In this document: piece after piece, positions 41,836 to 49,689 of the stretch | Position numbering within the stretch: the first letter of the stretch is position 1 | How the letters are laid out: each line of letters opens with the position of its first letter | NCBI GenBank assembly: GCA_017462985.1 | Contig: JAFTQB010000006.1 | Coordinates: 1 to 49,767 of the forward strand | From: Clostridia bacterium | GTDB lineage: Bacteria > Bacillota > Clostridia > Christensenellales > Borkfalkiaceae | Direction: 5' to 3' | Length of the DNA stretch: 49,767 nucleotides | Program-made: the position numbers and the translations under genes | The notes under the pieces: generated by a model | The model's input: the letters and a program-made list of their open reading frames with translations, nothing else | The model's database searches: none | Told to the model about the DNA's origin: nothing

Positions 41836-42825
41836 CTATTTTTTCAGTAGCTTATATAATATGGAAAGCACGCGGAAAGAAACGGCGTCGGAAAACAATC
41901 GAATATTCAAGCCCGTTGCCTTTTCGATCTTATCCAACCGATATAAAAGCGTGTTGCGGTGCATATATAAATTACGGGAAGTTTCGCTCACGTTCAGGCT
42001 GCTGAGCAAAAACTCTTCCGCCGTATTCAGCATTTCTTCGTCCTCGAAGATCTCTTCCGCGGAATTATCCATCAATTCGCCGCGGTATTCTTCCATTTTT
42101 TGCGGCGAAAGATCTTCCAACATTTTCACGAGCACGAATTCGCGATAAGTATGCACCTTTCCCTTTGCGGAAAACACTTCCGCATACCGAAGCGCGTTCG
42201 CCGCTTGCGCGTACGATAAAGCGATCTCTTTCACGTCGCGCACCGTAGAGCCAACGCCCGCCACAACGTCTATTCCAAGCTCCTCTTTGAGCGCTTGTAC
42301 CACAAATTCTCCGTATTCGAACGAAGAATGATATTCGTTATCCTCTTCCACGGCGACGTAGCGGACGACCGCGCAGGTGCTATCGTCCATCTTCACCACC
42401 GCGTCCGAGCCGTTTTCGCCGTACTGATTGAGTAGCGCCACCGCTTCGTCTACGAGCTTTGGCACGGAAACGCAAAGCGCAAAGCACGCGCCGTTTTTCA
42501 CAGAAAATTTCGCCATAAAGCGGTAGACCGAGCGCGCCGAACCTTCCCCAAGCAGTACGCTTTTCCAACGTTCGTTTTTGCCAAGCTCCGCTTGCGCGTC
42601 CTCCAAGCTTTGAAAATAGCTCACGAGCAACGCCGCGATCGCACGCACCTGTTCGCCCACGCCGACAAGCTCCCCGATATATTCGCCGCCCTTATACAAA
42701 AAGCGGAAGCGGGTGGCGGTTTGTTCTTCCCACCAATCCTCTTTATTCGTCGTATCGACCGCCTGATAGCAAGTCATATCTACGAAAAATTTCGCTTTGA
42801 TCTCCGCTGAAATTTTATCCGTCAT
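41836..42825 (-). CDS. PucR/CdaR-family regulator
   Basis: A 329-aa regulator. The C-terminal PucR helix-turn-helix is clear: 'LNVSETSRNLYMHRNTLLYR' (about 276-295) followed by LDKIEKATGLNI. The middle part (about 110-250) fits the CdaR GGDEF-like domain. The N-terminal ligand region is not recognisable. Such regulators control use of sugars, purines or amino acids. The gene ends in TAG, showing that TAG serves as a normal stop in this genome. The divergent neighbour is the unknown membrane protein gene, a possible target. Confidence 0.88.
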   Translation of the reverse strand: MTDKISAEIKAKFFVDMTCYQAVDTTNKEDWWEEQTATRFRFLYKGGEYIGELVGVGEQVRAIAALLVSYFQSLEDAQAELGKNERWKSVLLGEGSARSVYRFMAKFSVKNGACFALCVSVPKLVDEAVALLNQYGENGSDAVVKMDDSTCAVVRYVAVEEDNEYHSSFEYGEFVVQALKEELGIDVVAGVGSTVRDVKEIALSYAQAANALRYAEVFSAKGKVHTYREFVLVKMLEDLSPQKMEEYRGELMDNSAEEIFEDEEMLNTAEEFLLSSLNVSETSRNLYMHRNTLLYRLDKIEKATGLNIRLFSDAVSFRVLSILYKLLKK

Positions 42826-42863
42826 TTTTTCCTCACCTTCGAGTTTTTTCCCTATACCTTTTT

Positions 42864-42892
42864 ATTATATCAAAAACGGGAAAAATTTTCAA
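42864..42892 (-). promoter_or_regulatory. promoter of the PucR-type regulator gene
   Basis: Minus strand: TTGAAA (42887-42892), 17-base spacer, TATAAT (42864-42869). Confidence 0.85.
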
Positions 42893-42976
42893 GGGGTTTT
42901 TTAAAGAAAACGCAACCCGTTTACGCTTTTTTCTTATTTTTTCTTGCGAATTTGCCTAAAAAAATTTTAACAACTA

Positions 42977-43005
42977 TTGACAAGGCAAAATAAAAGTGAT
43001 ATAAT
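42977..43005 (+). promoter_or_regulatory. perfect consensus promoter of the 505-aa membrane protein gene
   Basis: TTGACA (42977-42982), 17-base spacer, TATAAT (43000-43005), with an 80-base leader and AAAGGAG before the start codon. Confidence 0.92.
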
Positions 43006-43091
43006 ATTATAAATTAAAGTTCGCTTTTATACGCTCACGCCGAAAAAACGGATGAAATCAACTAAAAAACAAACTTAAAAGGAGACTTTTT

Positions 43092-44609
43092 ATGAGTAAG
43101 AAAACTCAAACCGTTGGCAGCGACGCCACGCCGGAAACCATGAAAGAATTTCTCACCGCTTCCGACAAGCCCGCCACTACCGCGGCACCCGAAAAGCAAC
43201 CCGCAAAGAAACAGCGCAATATCGCATACAGACTGTTCGCGCTTTTGCTTGCCGTTGCGCCGATCGTAGTATACCTGCTTTTGCCCGTGGAAATTTTCAT
43301 CACGAACGAAGCGGGCGCGCTTGCGTTGTATCACGACGGAAAATTGCTTGATATCTTCATTAACCTGTTCACGGGCGGCAGCCTTGCTTACACCACGCTG
43401 TTCGGCATCGTTCCGATCACGACCACCACTTCGATGTTCGGGATCGTTACCAACGCAATTATGTACTTAATTCCCGTTGCGATGCTCGTAACGGTGATCG
43501 CGGCGATCATCGCGTTGTTCAGCGGCAAAAAAGCTCGCGGCATTGCGAAATTCATCGCGTTTATCAACTTCTGGCTGTATTTCGGCTATGAGCTTTCCCT
43601 CGTACTTATCAGCGGTTGCGCCGGCATGGATATGTTTGCGGCAATCGATATTGCGGAACTCGTAATCGCGGGCGCGTGCTTGGTTCTCTACCTCATCCTG
43701 TCGCTCATCACCGTTGGCAAACGCGCTTGGGGCGGGTTGATCTACTTCCTGCTCACCGTCGTTGCTACGGGCGCGATCGTATACCCCATCGTTATGCACA
43801 CGGGCGACCTTGGCGCTTTGTTCGCAGAAAAAGAACTTTATAAATGGATCTTGCTCGGTATGATCGGCGGCTATGCGATCAGCTTGCTGTTCTCGTTCGG
43901 CGGTATTTCCGCGAAGAAGCTTTACGGCGCGGATATCGTGCGCGTAGTATTCACGATTTTGTTGAGCGCGGCAATCGTTGCGGCAGAAGTATTCCTTGAA
44001 CACCTCGGAGACGAATATATGTTCTGGGGGCTTATTTCGGTCGGCGCGGGCGTTTTGATGCTCATCGTTGAGATCCTCGTACTTGCAATCAAGCCCAAGA
44101 AGAAAGCGGCGAATGAAACGGAGACGGTTGAAGAACCCGTCGTAGAAGAAGCGCAAGCGGAAGCGGCTGTGGAACAACCTGTTGTTGAACCCGTCGCAGA
44201 ACCCGTTGTGGAAGAAGCGCAAGCGGAAGCGACTGTGGAACAACCTGTTGTTGAACCCGTTGTGGAAGCGGTAGCGGAAGAAGAAGTTGTAGAAGAAGAG
44301 ATCGTAGAAGCCGTTCCTATCGAAGAAGCGGAAGAAGTGATCGAACCTGCTCCCGCGGCGACGGAAACGGCGGAAACGAACAACGGTTTCGATTCCTTCT
44401 TGATCACGCTTTCTGCGGAAGAAAGAACGCAATTCACGCAACTGTTCATCTTGAAATACAGAGGCGAAATGTCGGAACTTCCCGATTATCAAGTGGGCGG
44501 CGACAACACGATGTTCTTCCGCAAGATCTTCGTCAACCTCGGCAGCTTGCGCGCAAGAATCCCCGACGGTTTGATGGATAAGATCTATCAATTCACCATT
44601 CGTCAATAA
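43092..44609 (+). CDS. polytopic membrane protein with acidic repeat tail, unknown function
   Basis: A 505-aa protein that I do not recognise. The N-terminal 40 residues are hydrophilic (Thr/Lys/Pro). About eight membrane helices span 45-335. Next comes a Glu/Val/Ala/Pro-rich region (about 340-435) with a 22-residue direct repeat. The last 75 residues form a separate folded-looking cytosolic domain ('LSAEERTQFTQLFILKYRGE', 'MFFRKIFVNLGSLRARIP'). The perfect promoter and strong terminator indicate a highly expressed single gene. The tail domain on a flexible acidic linker suggests a scaffold or tether. It is divergent from a PucR-type regulator. Confidence 0.82.
   Translation: MSKKTQTVGSDATPETMKEFLTASDKPATTAAPEKQPAKKQRNIAYRLFALLLAVAPIVVYLLLPVEIFITNEAGALALYHDGKLLDIFINLFTGGSLAYTTLFGIVPITTTTSMFGIVTNAIMYLIPVAMLVTVIAAIIALFSGKKARGIAKFIAFINFWLYFGYELSLVLISGCAGMDMFAAIDIAELVIAGACLVLYLILSLITVGKRAWGGLIYFLLTVVATGAIVYPIVMHTGDLGALFAEKELYKWILLGMIGGYAISLLFSFGGISAKKLYGADIVRVVFTILLSAAIVAAEVFLEHLGDEYMFWGLISVGAGVLMLIVEILVLAIKPKKKAANETETVEEPVVEEAQAEAAVEQPVVEPVAEPVVEEAQAEATVEQPVVEPVVEAVAEEEVVEEEIVEAVPIEEAEEVIEPAPAATETAETNNGFDSFLITLSAEERTQFTQLFILKYRGEMSELPDYQVGGDNTMFFRKIFVNLGSLRARIPDGLMDKIYQFTIRQ
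44133..44264 (+). repeat. two tandem 66-base repeats in the coding region
   Basis: Copies at 44133-44198 and 44199-44264 each encode 22 residues of the form EPVVEEAQAEA(A/T)VEQPVVEPV. They differ at only a few bases, suggesting recent duplication. Confidence 0.85.
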
Positions 44610-44623
44610 TTGAATAAGGCGAC

Positions 44624-44654
44624 AAAAAGGAGCTACTTTTCGTAGCTCCTTTTA
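44624..44654 (+). terminator. terminator of the 505-aa membrane protein gene
   Basis: Perfect 12-bp stem AAAAGGAGCTAC / GTAGCTCCTTTT with a 5-base loop, ending in Ts, 14 bases after the stop codon. Confidence 0.88.
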
Positions 44655-44691
44655 TTTCATCAAAAAATAAAGTTTTAGCATGCGGACTTAA

Positions 44692-45519
44692 TCAAGCGAT
44701 CTCTATCAAATACGGCAACGCCGTTTCGAATTTCACGCCGTACCAATGCTTGGGATCGTCTTGCGTTTTTTCAATACACAGCACGGTGTAATCCGCGGCG
44801 ATTTTCGCCGCTTCAAAAATAGTTTTTCCTTTCAAAAGCGCACCCGTAAACGCCGAGGCGTAAACGTCGCCCGTGCCGTGGCAGCCCTTTGCAATGCGTT
44901 TATGTTCATAATATTCGATCTTTCCGTTTTCGTAAACGACTACGCCCGTCTTTTCGCTTCTGTACCCCACGCCCGTCAACACGATCGTTTTACAGCCAAG
45001 CTTGCTCAAAGCCGCAAGCAGCTCTTTGATATAATTTTCGTCGTAAACTTCTTTATATTCCATTCCCGACAGGAAACAAGCCTCGGTGATATTCGGAATT
45101 AAAATATCGGCGGAAGGACAAAGCGTTTTCATTGCTTCCACGTACGCGTTATCGAAAATCGGATACAATTTTCCGTTATCCGCAAATGCGGGATCAACGA
45201 TTTTTACGGCAGTTTCCTTGCCCATCGTATCCAAAATACTTTTCACGAATCCCACCTGTTTGGTGCTTCCCAAATATCCCGTATAAATCGCGTCGAACGC
45301 AATCCCCTCTTTTTGCCAATGCGCTTGTATCGCAGGCATATCGTCCGTCAGATCACGGAAAGTAAAGCCGCTGAATCCCGCGGTATGCGTGGATAAAACA
45401 GCGGACGGCAACACGCAGGTTTCGTGCCCGCAAGCCGACAAAATAGGCAACGCCACCGTCAACGAGCATTGTCCCACACAAGAAATATCCTGTATCGTCA
45501 ATATTCTTTTATAATCCAT
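44692..45519 (-). CDS. pyridoxal / pyridoxine kinase
   Basis: A 275-aa ribokinase-fold kinase of the PdxK/PdxY type, phosphorylating B6 vitamers in salvage of pyridoxal phosphate. Markers are the N-terminal 'ILTIQDISCVGQCSLTVALP', the 'VDPAFADNG' block, and the C-terminal anion hole 'KGCHGTGDVYASAF' with the catalytic Asp in GTGD. The Cys in KGCHGTGD fits the dual-activity kinases seen in Firmicutes. The start at 45519 has a CGGAGA site; an ATG 18 bases upstream is less well placed. No clear promoter: a TATAAA box at about 45556-45561 with poor spacing. Confidence 0.9.
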   Translation of the reverse strand: MDYKRILTIQDISCVGQCSLTVALPILSACGHETCVLPSAVLSTHTAGFSGFTFRDLTDDMPAIQAHWQKEGIAFDAIYTGYLGSTKQVGFVKSILDTMGKETAVKIVDPAFADNGKLYPIFDNAYVEAMKTLCPSADILIPNITEACFLSGMEYKEVYDENYIKELLAALSKLGCKTIVLTGVGYRSEKTGVVVYENGKIEYYEHKRIAKGCHGTGDVYASAFTGALLKGKTIFEAAKIAADYTVLCIEKTQDDPKHWYGVKFETALPYLIEIA

Positions 45520-45569
45520 AATTTTTCTCCGTTGCATAAAAATTTCTTTACGCTTTATTTATAACCAAC

Positions 45570-45600
45570 GGCGCCCGTCATCAAACAGGCGCCGTCAAAT
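45570..45600 (-). terminator. hairpin between the sigma module and pyridoxal kinase
   Basis: ACGGCGCC and GGCGCCGT form a strong stem with a loop of about 12 bases. No T-run follows on the minus strand (TTGGTTATAAAT), so it may be a partial terminator or a 3' stabiliser. Confidence 0.45.
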
Positions 45601-45651
45601 TTTACCCTTTTATCTATAAAAAAATATTGCTTCATAAATAGCCGTTTCATG

Positions 45652-46008
45652 TTAATATTTGATAACCGCTTTGATTGCGCCCTCGTCCGTTACCGAACGC
45701 TCGCTCACCACGCTATCCACGAGGTATAAGCCTCTGCCGCCCTCTGCAAATACGTCCGAACAACGGCTTTCTGCGGGAGGATAAAACTGCGCGGAGGAAA
45801 GCACCAAAATTTCCACGCTCTTGCTTTTTACGAAGCAATCGAGGGTAGCGACGCCGCTGCTGTGCTTTAAAATATTCCCCACTAATTCGTTCACCACCAA
45901 CTTGCAATCGAAAATACGGTCGCCGGGTACGCGGCTTTGCGCCAAAAGATCGCAAATCGCTTTGGTTGCGTTTTGCAATTCCGTATAGCTTTTAATTTGA
46001 TAGCGCAC
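45652..46008 (-). CDS. anti-sigma-factor ATPase-like protein (RsbW/SpoIIAB fold), distal copy
   Basis: A 118-aa HATPase_c-like protein. The N-box keeps Asn: 'LVVNELVGNILKHS' (about 37-50). The G2 box is intact: 'GGRGLYLV' (about 90-97). The D/G1 position, usually DxGxG, reads 'LSSAQFYPP', so the Asp that contacts the adenine is missing. GTG is the start codon, with GGGGTGG upstream. It is the last of four genes, 30 bases after the sigma factor. RsbW-type proteins bind and inhibit a sigma factor and phosphorylate a STAS antagonist; without the Asp, this copy's ATP use is doubtful. Confidence 0.82.
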   Translation of the reverse strand: MRYQIKSYTELQNATKAICDLLAQSRVPGDRIFDCKLVVNELVGNILKHSSGVATLDCFVKSKSVEILVLSSAQFYPPAESRCSDVFAEGGRGLYLVDSVVSERSVTDEGAIKAVIKY

Positions 46009-46038
46009 GAAGCCACCCCCCTTTTTTATTTTATGCCG

Positions 46039-46773
46039 TCAAAGCGTATCTTGTAAACGCTCCTTTAATTTTTGCAATACCTTCCGTTCCGTTCTCGATA
46101 CGAACATCTGCGATACGCCCAGCCGCTTCGCCGTTTCCGTTTGCGAAAGCTCGTCCACAAAACGGTATTTCACAAGCATTTTTTCCGCTTCCGTAAAATC
46201 GGACATCGCCGCAATCAGCGTTTGCCGCGTTTCAAACTTTTCGAAAGCCGCCTCGCCTACGGGCAAAAGATTGGCGAGCGTTCTGTTATCGTCGTTTTCC
46301 CCGTCCGCCATGCTGTCGATGGAAAGCGTACCGCCGATTTCGAGCGCTTTTACCACTTCTTCTTCCTCTAATCCAAGCCCCGCCGCAATCTCTTTCACCG
46401 ACGGTTTCACCCCACGCTCGCTTTGATATTTTTCCGCAAAGCGACGAACCTCTAAATTGATTTCGCTCAACCGTCTGGGCAATTTTACCATACGGGATTT
46501 ATCGCGGAAATAATTTTTCAGTTCGCCCGTAATGGTGGGCGTGATGAATGTGGAAAATTTCAGCCCCAACGACGGATCAAAGCGTTCGATGCCGCGAAGA
46601 AGCGAATACGACGCTTCCTGATATAAATCGTCGTACGCAACGCCTCTCCCCACAAATTTCTTGGCGAGAATTTCAGCTATGTAGAGATACTTTTCCGCAA
46701 TCGCGTTCCGATACGCGATATCGCCCGTCTCTTTGTATTTTTTAAACAGTTCGTTCACACAGCTTTCCGACAT
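46039..46773 (-). CDS. sigma-B/F/G-family RNA polymerase sigma factor
   Basis: A 244-aa sigma-70-type factor of the SigB/SigF/SigG group. Region 2 includes 'DDLYQEASYSLLRGIERFDP' and 'FSTFITPTITGELKNYFRD' (about 47-93); region 3 is at about 95-150; region 4 is 'LSQTETAKRLGVSQMFVSRT' (approximately 207-226). No region 1. In this group the factor is controlled by partner switching between an anti-sigma kinase and a STAS antagonist; both types are encoded here. Whether it is a stress or a sporulation factor cannot be told; no sporulation gene is visible in the window. Confidence 0.93.
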   Translation of the reverse strand: MSESCVNELFKKYKETGDIAYRNAIAEKYLYIAEILAKKFVGRGVAYDDLYQEASYSLLRGIERFDPSLGLKFSTFITPTITGELKNYFRDKSRMVKLPRRLSEINLEVRRFAEKYQSERGVKPSVKEIAAGLGLEEEEVVKALEIGGTLSIDSMADGENDDNRTLANLLPVGEAAFEKFETRQTLIAAMSDFTEAEKMLVKYRFVDELSQTETAKRLGVSQMFVSRTERKVLQKLKERLQDTL

Positions 46774-46792
46774 CTTGCACCAAACCTATCTA

Positions 46793-47149
46793 TCAGCCTT
46801 CAAAGCGAATCTTCGCCACCCTGCCCCCGTCGTTTTTGATAAAGTCCACCTTTCCGAGCAACGCGTTCAACAACGCGTACGAAATTTCATCGTCGCCGCC
46901 GTCTTCCTGTTCGCCCGCTTCGCCAATGCCCGCAAGCTCACAGCCGAGCATTTCGCCCGTTTTAAAGGCGATTTTCGCTTTTAAAAAGCCATTGCGCTTT
47001 AAAATGAGCAGACTTTCCGTTACGCACACCTTATAATCCTCCGTGGCGTCCACGTCGAAACCGCAAAGCGCGCAAAGTCCGCCCGTCGTCAAACGCACGG
47101 TCGTCAAATATTCGCCCGTCAAGGGCATCGTTACGGTAAAGGTATTCAT
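46793..47149 (-). CDS. degenerate anti-sigma-factor-like protein (RsbW fold), proximal copy
   Basis: A 118-aa protein with the order of strands and helices of RsbW: N-terminal 'FTVTMPLTGEYLTTVRL', a helix 'TEDYKVCVTESLLILKRNG' where the N-box Asn is replaced by Leu/Ile, and a C-terminal 'GGRVAKIRFEG'. The DxG and GxGL boxes are also absent. It therefore cannot bind ATP in the usual way. It sits between the STAS gene (1 base gap) and the sigma factor, the position of rsbW/spoIIAB. It may bind the sigma factor or the STAS protein without kinase activity. Confidence 0.72.
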   Translation of the reverse strand: MNTFTVTMPLTGEYLTTVRLTTGGLCALCGFDVDATEDYKVCVTESLLILKRNGFLKAKIAFKTGEMLGCELAGIGEAGEQEDGGDDEISYALLNALLGKVDFIKNDGGRVAKIRFEG

Positions 47150-47150
47150 A

Positions 47151-47459
47151 TCACGCGATCTCCATAATCTTATCGAGCGCGCAGATCAAGAAAAGCTTTT
47201 TGATCTTCGCTTGCGCGCCTACGAGGCGCACGGTATACCCGTCCGCTTTCAGCCGTTTGGTAATTTTTACGAACGTTCCGAGCGTGGTGCTATCGATAAA
47301 CGCAAGCGCGGCGCAATCGAAGCAAATATTTTTATTCGCGTCCTCGTACGCCGTCATCACCTCGCCGTAAAAGGCTTCCGCATTGCCCGCGTCGATATCC
47401 CCCGAAAGGACGATTTCCAGCGTTTCGCCCGCCGATTCTTTGATGCATACTTCTTTCAT
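47151..47459 (-). CDS. STAS-domain anti-sigma factor antagonist (RsbV/SpoIIAA-like)
   Basis: A 102-aa single STAS domain. The phosphorylation loop is 'FIDSTTLGTFVKI' with the conserved Ser in DST. N-terminal 'IVLSGDIDAGNAEAF' is typical. In the unphosphorylated form such proteins bind the anti-sigma factor and free the sigma factor. It heads the four-gene module STAS - RsbW-like - sigma - RsbW-like and has a GAAGGAG site. No clear sigma-A promoter is seen upstream, which would fit autoregulation by its own sigma factor. Confidence 0.9.
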   Translation of the reverse strand: MKEVCIKESAGETLEIVLSGDIDAGNAEAFYGEVMTAYEDANKNICFDCAALAFIDSTTLGTFVKITKRLKADGYTVRLVGAQAKIKKLFLICALDKIMEIA

Positions 47460-47524
47460 TGCTTTTTCTCCTTCGAAAAATCAAATCTTGATTGATAATA
47501 CTTTGTCTATACTATATATAACGC

Positions 47525-47552
47525 AAAAAAGCGTTTATTCAAACGCTTTTTT
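47525..47552 (-). terminator. terminator of the tsaD-permease operon
   Basis: AAAAGCGTTT / AAACGCTTTT with a 4-base loop, and TTTTTTGCG following on the minus strand, 10 bases past the permease stop codon. Confidence 0.88.
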
Positions 47553-47562
47553 CTATTTTTCT

Positions 47563-48579
47563 TTAAAAGGGCGCTACGGGAAAGATCAAATTACAAAGCA
47601 AGCCCACCGCCACCGAGATCAAATAGCTGAGCAAAATCAGCCCGATATTCCGCTTCCAACGGCGGGTATTTTTCAGAAGCACCACAAACCCAAGCCCCGC
47701 ATTGGCGCAAAGCCCCGCCACGCAAGAACCGAACGCAATGCCGCCCTCTAAATACGCGCTCGTGATCACGACGGAAGAAGCGCAATTGGGAATTAGCCCG
47801 ATCGCGGAAACCAAGAACGGTTGCAAGAAAAGATTGTTTTCCATGAACGCAATAAATTGGTCGTGCCCTACCCATTCGATGATCGCCGTCAGAGCGAAAT
47901 TAAAAAGGAACATAAACAGCGCGATTTTTAACGCGTGCAAAACGGGATTGAGCACGTAATTAACGAACGGTTTTCCCTCTTGATGCTCTCTGCCGCACGA
48001 GCAACCGTCCTCCGAGCCGATATCTTCGAAGTATTGCGCCATAAAAATTTCCCGCACGGTATCCGGCTTTGCCGAACCCGTCGCCATTGCGATCGCTTTC
48101 GGGGCAACGCGTACCTGCCCCCTGCCGAGCAGCTTCATCACCCCGTCCGCGGCGTAGCCGACAGCAATACCGACGAGGATCTTTATGGCGATCATCGGCA
48201 ATACGCTTGCCGCGCCCGTACCGCCCGAAGAAAGCATGATGATGAACGCTTCGTCGGAGGTGGAAAGAAAGATTGCAAGCAGCGTGCCCAAGGTGATATA
48301 TTTTTGTTCGTATAATTTCGCCGCCATTACGGAAAAACCGCATTGCGGGATCAGCCCCGTCGCAGAGCCGATCACAGGCCCCAAGCTGCCGCCCAAGCGG
48401 TTGTTGCCAGCCAAATTCGTCTTGTTTTCAAGCAGTTGAATGACGATATAGATCAGGATCAGCCAAGGCAGCAACGGAAGCGTATCGAAAAACGCGTCTT
48501 GCGTTACGTGCCAAATAAATTCGAAAAATCCGCTCGGCGCCGCTTCGCCGTGCGCGTGCAATAAATTGAAAACCGTCAT
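47563..48579 (-). CDS. putative heavy-metal / manganese-arsenic efflux permease (ArsP_2-like)
   Basis: A 338-aa polytopic membrane protein with two homologous halves, each with a hallmark: 'GLIPQCGFSVMAAKLYEQK' (about 75-93) and 'GLIPNCASSVVITSAYLEGG' (about 255-274). The pattern fits the 10-TM putative metal exporter family annotated as arsenic or manganese transporter. The cytosolic loop carries 'GCSCGREH', a likely metal site. The ATG at 48579 overlaps the tsaD stop codon (ATGA) and is favoured over an upstream TTG. The substrate is uncertain. Confidence 0.82.
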   Translation of the reverse strand: MTVFNLLHAHGEAAPSGFFEFIWHVTQDAFFDTLPLLPWLILIYIVIQLLENKTNLAGNNRLGGSLGPVIGSATGLIPQCGFSVMAAKLYEQKYITLGTLLAIFLSTSDEAFIIMLSSGGTGAASVLPMIAIKILVGIAVGYAADGVMKLLGRGQVRVAPKAIAMATGSAKPDTVREIFMAQYFEDIGSEDGCSCGREHQEGKPFVNYVLNPVLHALKIALFMFLFNFALTAIIEWVGHDQFIAFMENNLFLQPFLVSAIGLIPNCASSVVITSAYLEGGIAFGSCVAGLCANAGLGFVVLLKNTRRWKRNIGLILLSYLISVAVGLLCNLIFPVAPF

Positions 48580-49646
48580 TTTTCGCCCCCCGTTTTCCAA
48601 GTAGCCGAAAGGGGAATGGAAGCTTTCGCGTTCAAGGAAAGATCGGCAAAATTCCCCAAACGGTACTGCACCAAGCCCTCGGAAGCGATCATCGCCGCGT
48701 TATCCGTACAATAGCGTTTTTCAGGCAACACCAACTTCAATCCCTCCGCCGCGCAAGCCGCCGAAAGGCTTTCGCGCAAATAATCGTTTGCCGCAACGCC
48801 GCCGCCCACCGTTACCGTATTCACTTTCGTTTCCTTTGCCGCCGCAACCGTTTTTTCCACGAGCACGTCGATCGCCGCGCATTGGAAAGAAGCCGCCACG
48901 TCCGCTTTATTGTACGCAAGCCCTTTTTGCTCCATCGTATGGCAATAGTTGATCACAGCCGTTTTCAAGCCGCTGTACGAAAAATTGTATTCGCCGCCCC
49001 CTTTGAGCATTTTTGGCATGGGAATCACGGTCTTGCCCTCTTTGGCGAGCCGCTGTATATTCGGCCCTCCGGGGTATTTCAGCCCCAATACGCGCGCGAC
49101 TTTATCGAAAGCCTCGCCCGCCGCGTCGTCGAGCGTCGCCCCCAAGATACGAAAATCCGCTTCCGAACTCGCGTGCAAGATCGCCGTATGCCCGCCGCTT
49201 GCAAGCAAGGTAACGAACGGCGGCTTCAAACTCGGCTCGTCCAAATACGCCGCCGCGATATGCCCGCGAATATGATTGACGGCAATCAACGGCTTATTAA
49301 GCGCGTATGCAAACGCTTTGGCAAAGGAAACGCCCACGAGCAACGCCCCCAAAAGCCCCGCGCCGTAAGTAACCGCCACGGCGTCGATCTCCGCAAAGGA
49401 GATCCCCGCGTTTTTCACCGCGCGTTCCACCACCGCCGCAACCGCTTCGGTATGCGCGCGGGAAGCAATTTCGGGCACGACGCCGCCAAAAAGCGCCTGC
49501 GTCGAAGCCGACGAGGCGATTTCGTCCGATAAAATTTTTCTGCCGCAAATCACCGCCGCCGCCGTTTCGTCGCAGGACGATTCAATGCCCAAAATAATCG
49601 GAGCTTCCTTTTGTAAATTTAAATTGTCAAAATTGCCGTAACCCAT
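48576..49646 (-). CDS. tsaD: tRNA N6-adenosine threonylcarbamoyltransferase
   Basis: A 356-aa enzyme of the Kae1/TsaD family, forming t6A37 in ANN-decoding tRNAs with TsaB and TsaE. It has 'ILGIESSCDETAAAV' near the N-terminus (about 20-34), the metal-binding 'NHIRGHIAAAY' and the C-terminal 'GGGVAAND' and 'YCTDNAAMIA' blocks. An N-terminal extension of about 18 residues precedes the domain. The start at 49646 lacks a strong ribosome binding site. It follows prfB and is translationally coupled to the permease gene. Confidence 0.96.
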   Translation of the reverse strand: MGYGNFDNLNLQKEAPIILGIESSCDETAAAVICGRKILSDEIASSASTQALFGGVVPEIASRAHTEAVAAVVERAVKNAGISFAEIDAVAVTYGAGLLGALLVGVSFAKAFAYALNKPLIAVNHIRGHIAAAYLDEPSLKPPFVTLLASGGHTAILHASSEADFRILGATLDDAAGEAFDKVARVLGLKYPGGPNIQRLAKEGKTVIPMPKMLKGGGEYNFSYSGLKTAVINYCHTMEQKGLAYNKADVAASFQCAAIDVLVEKTVAAAKETKVNTVTVGGGVAANDYLRESLSAACAAEGLKLVLPEKRYCTDNAAMIASEGLVQYRLGNFADLSLNAKASIPLSATWKTGGEK

Positions 49647-49658
49647 AACCAAAGATAA

Positions 49659-49685
49659 GAAGCGGCGGCGAAAGCCGTCGCTTAT
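49659..49685. repeat. hairpin between prfB and tsaD
   Basis: AAGCGACGGC and GCCGCCGCTT form a stem with a TTTC loop (one mismatch) between the two genes. No good T-run follows on the minus strand, so it may attenuate or process the transcript. Confidence 0.5.
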
Positions 49686-49689
49686 CCTA

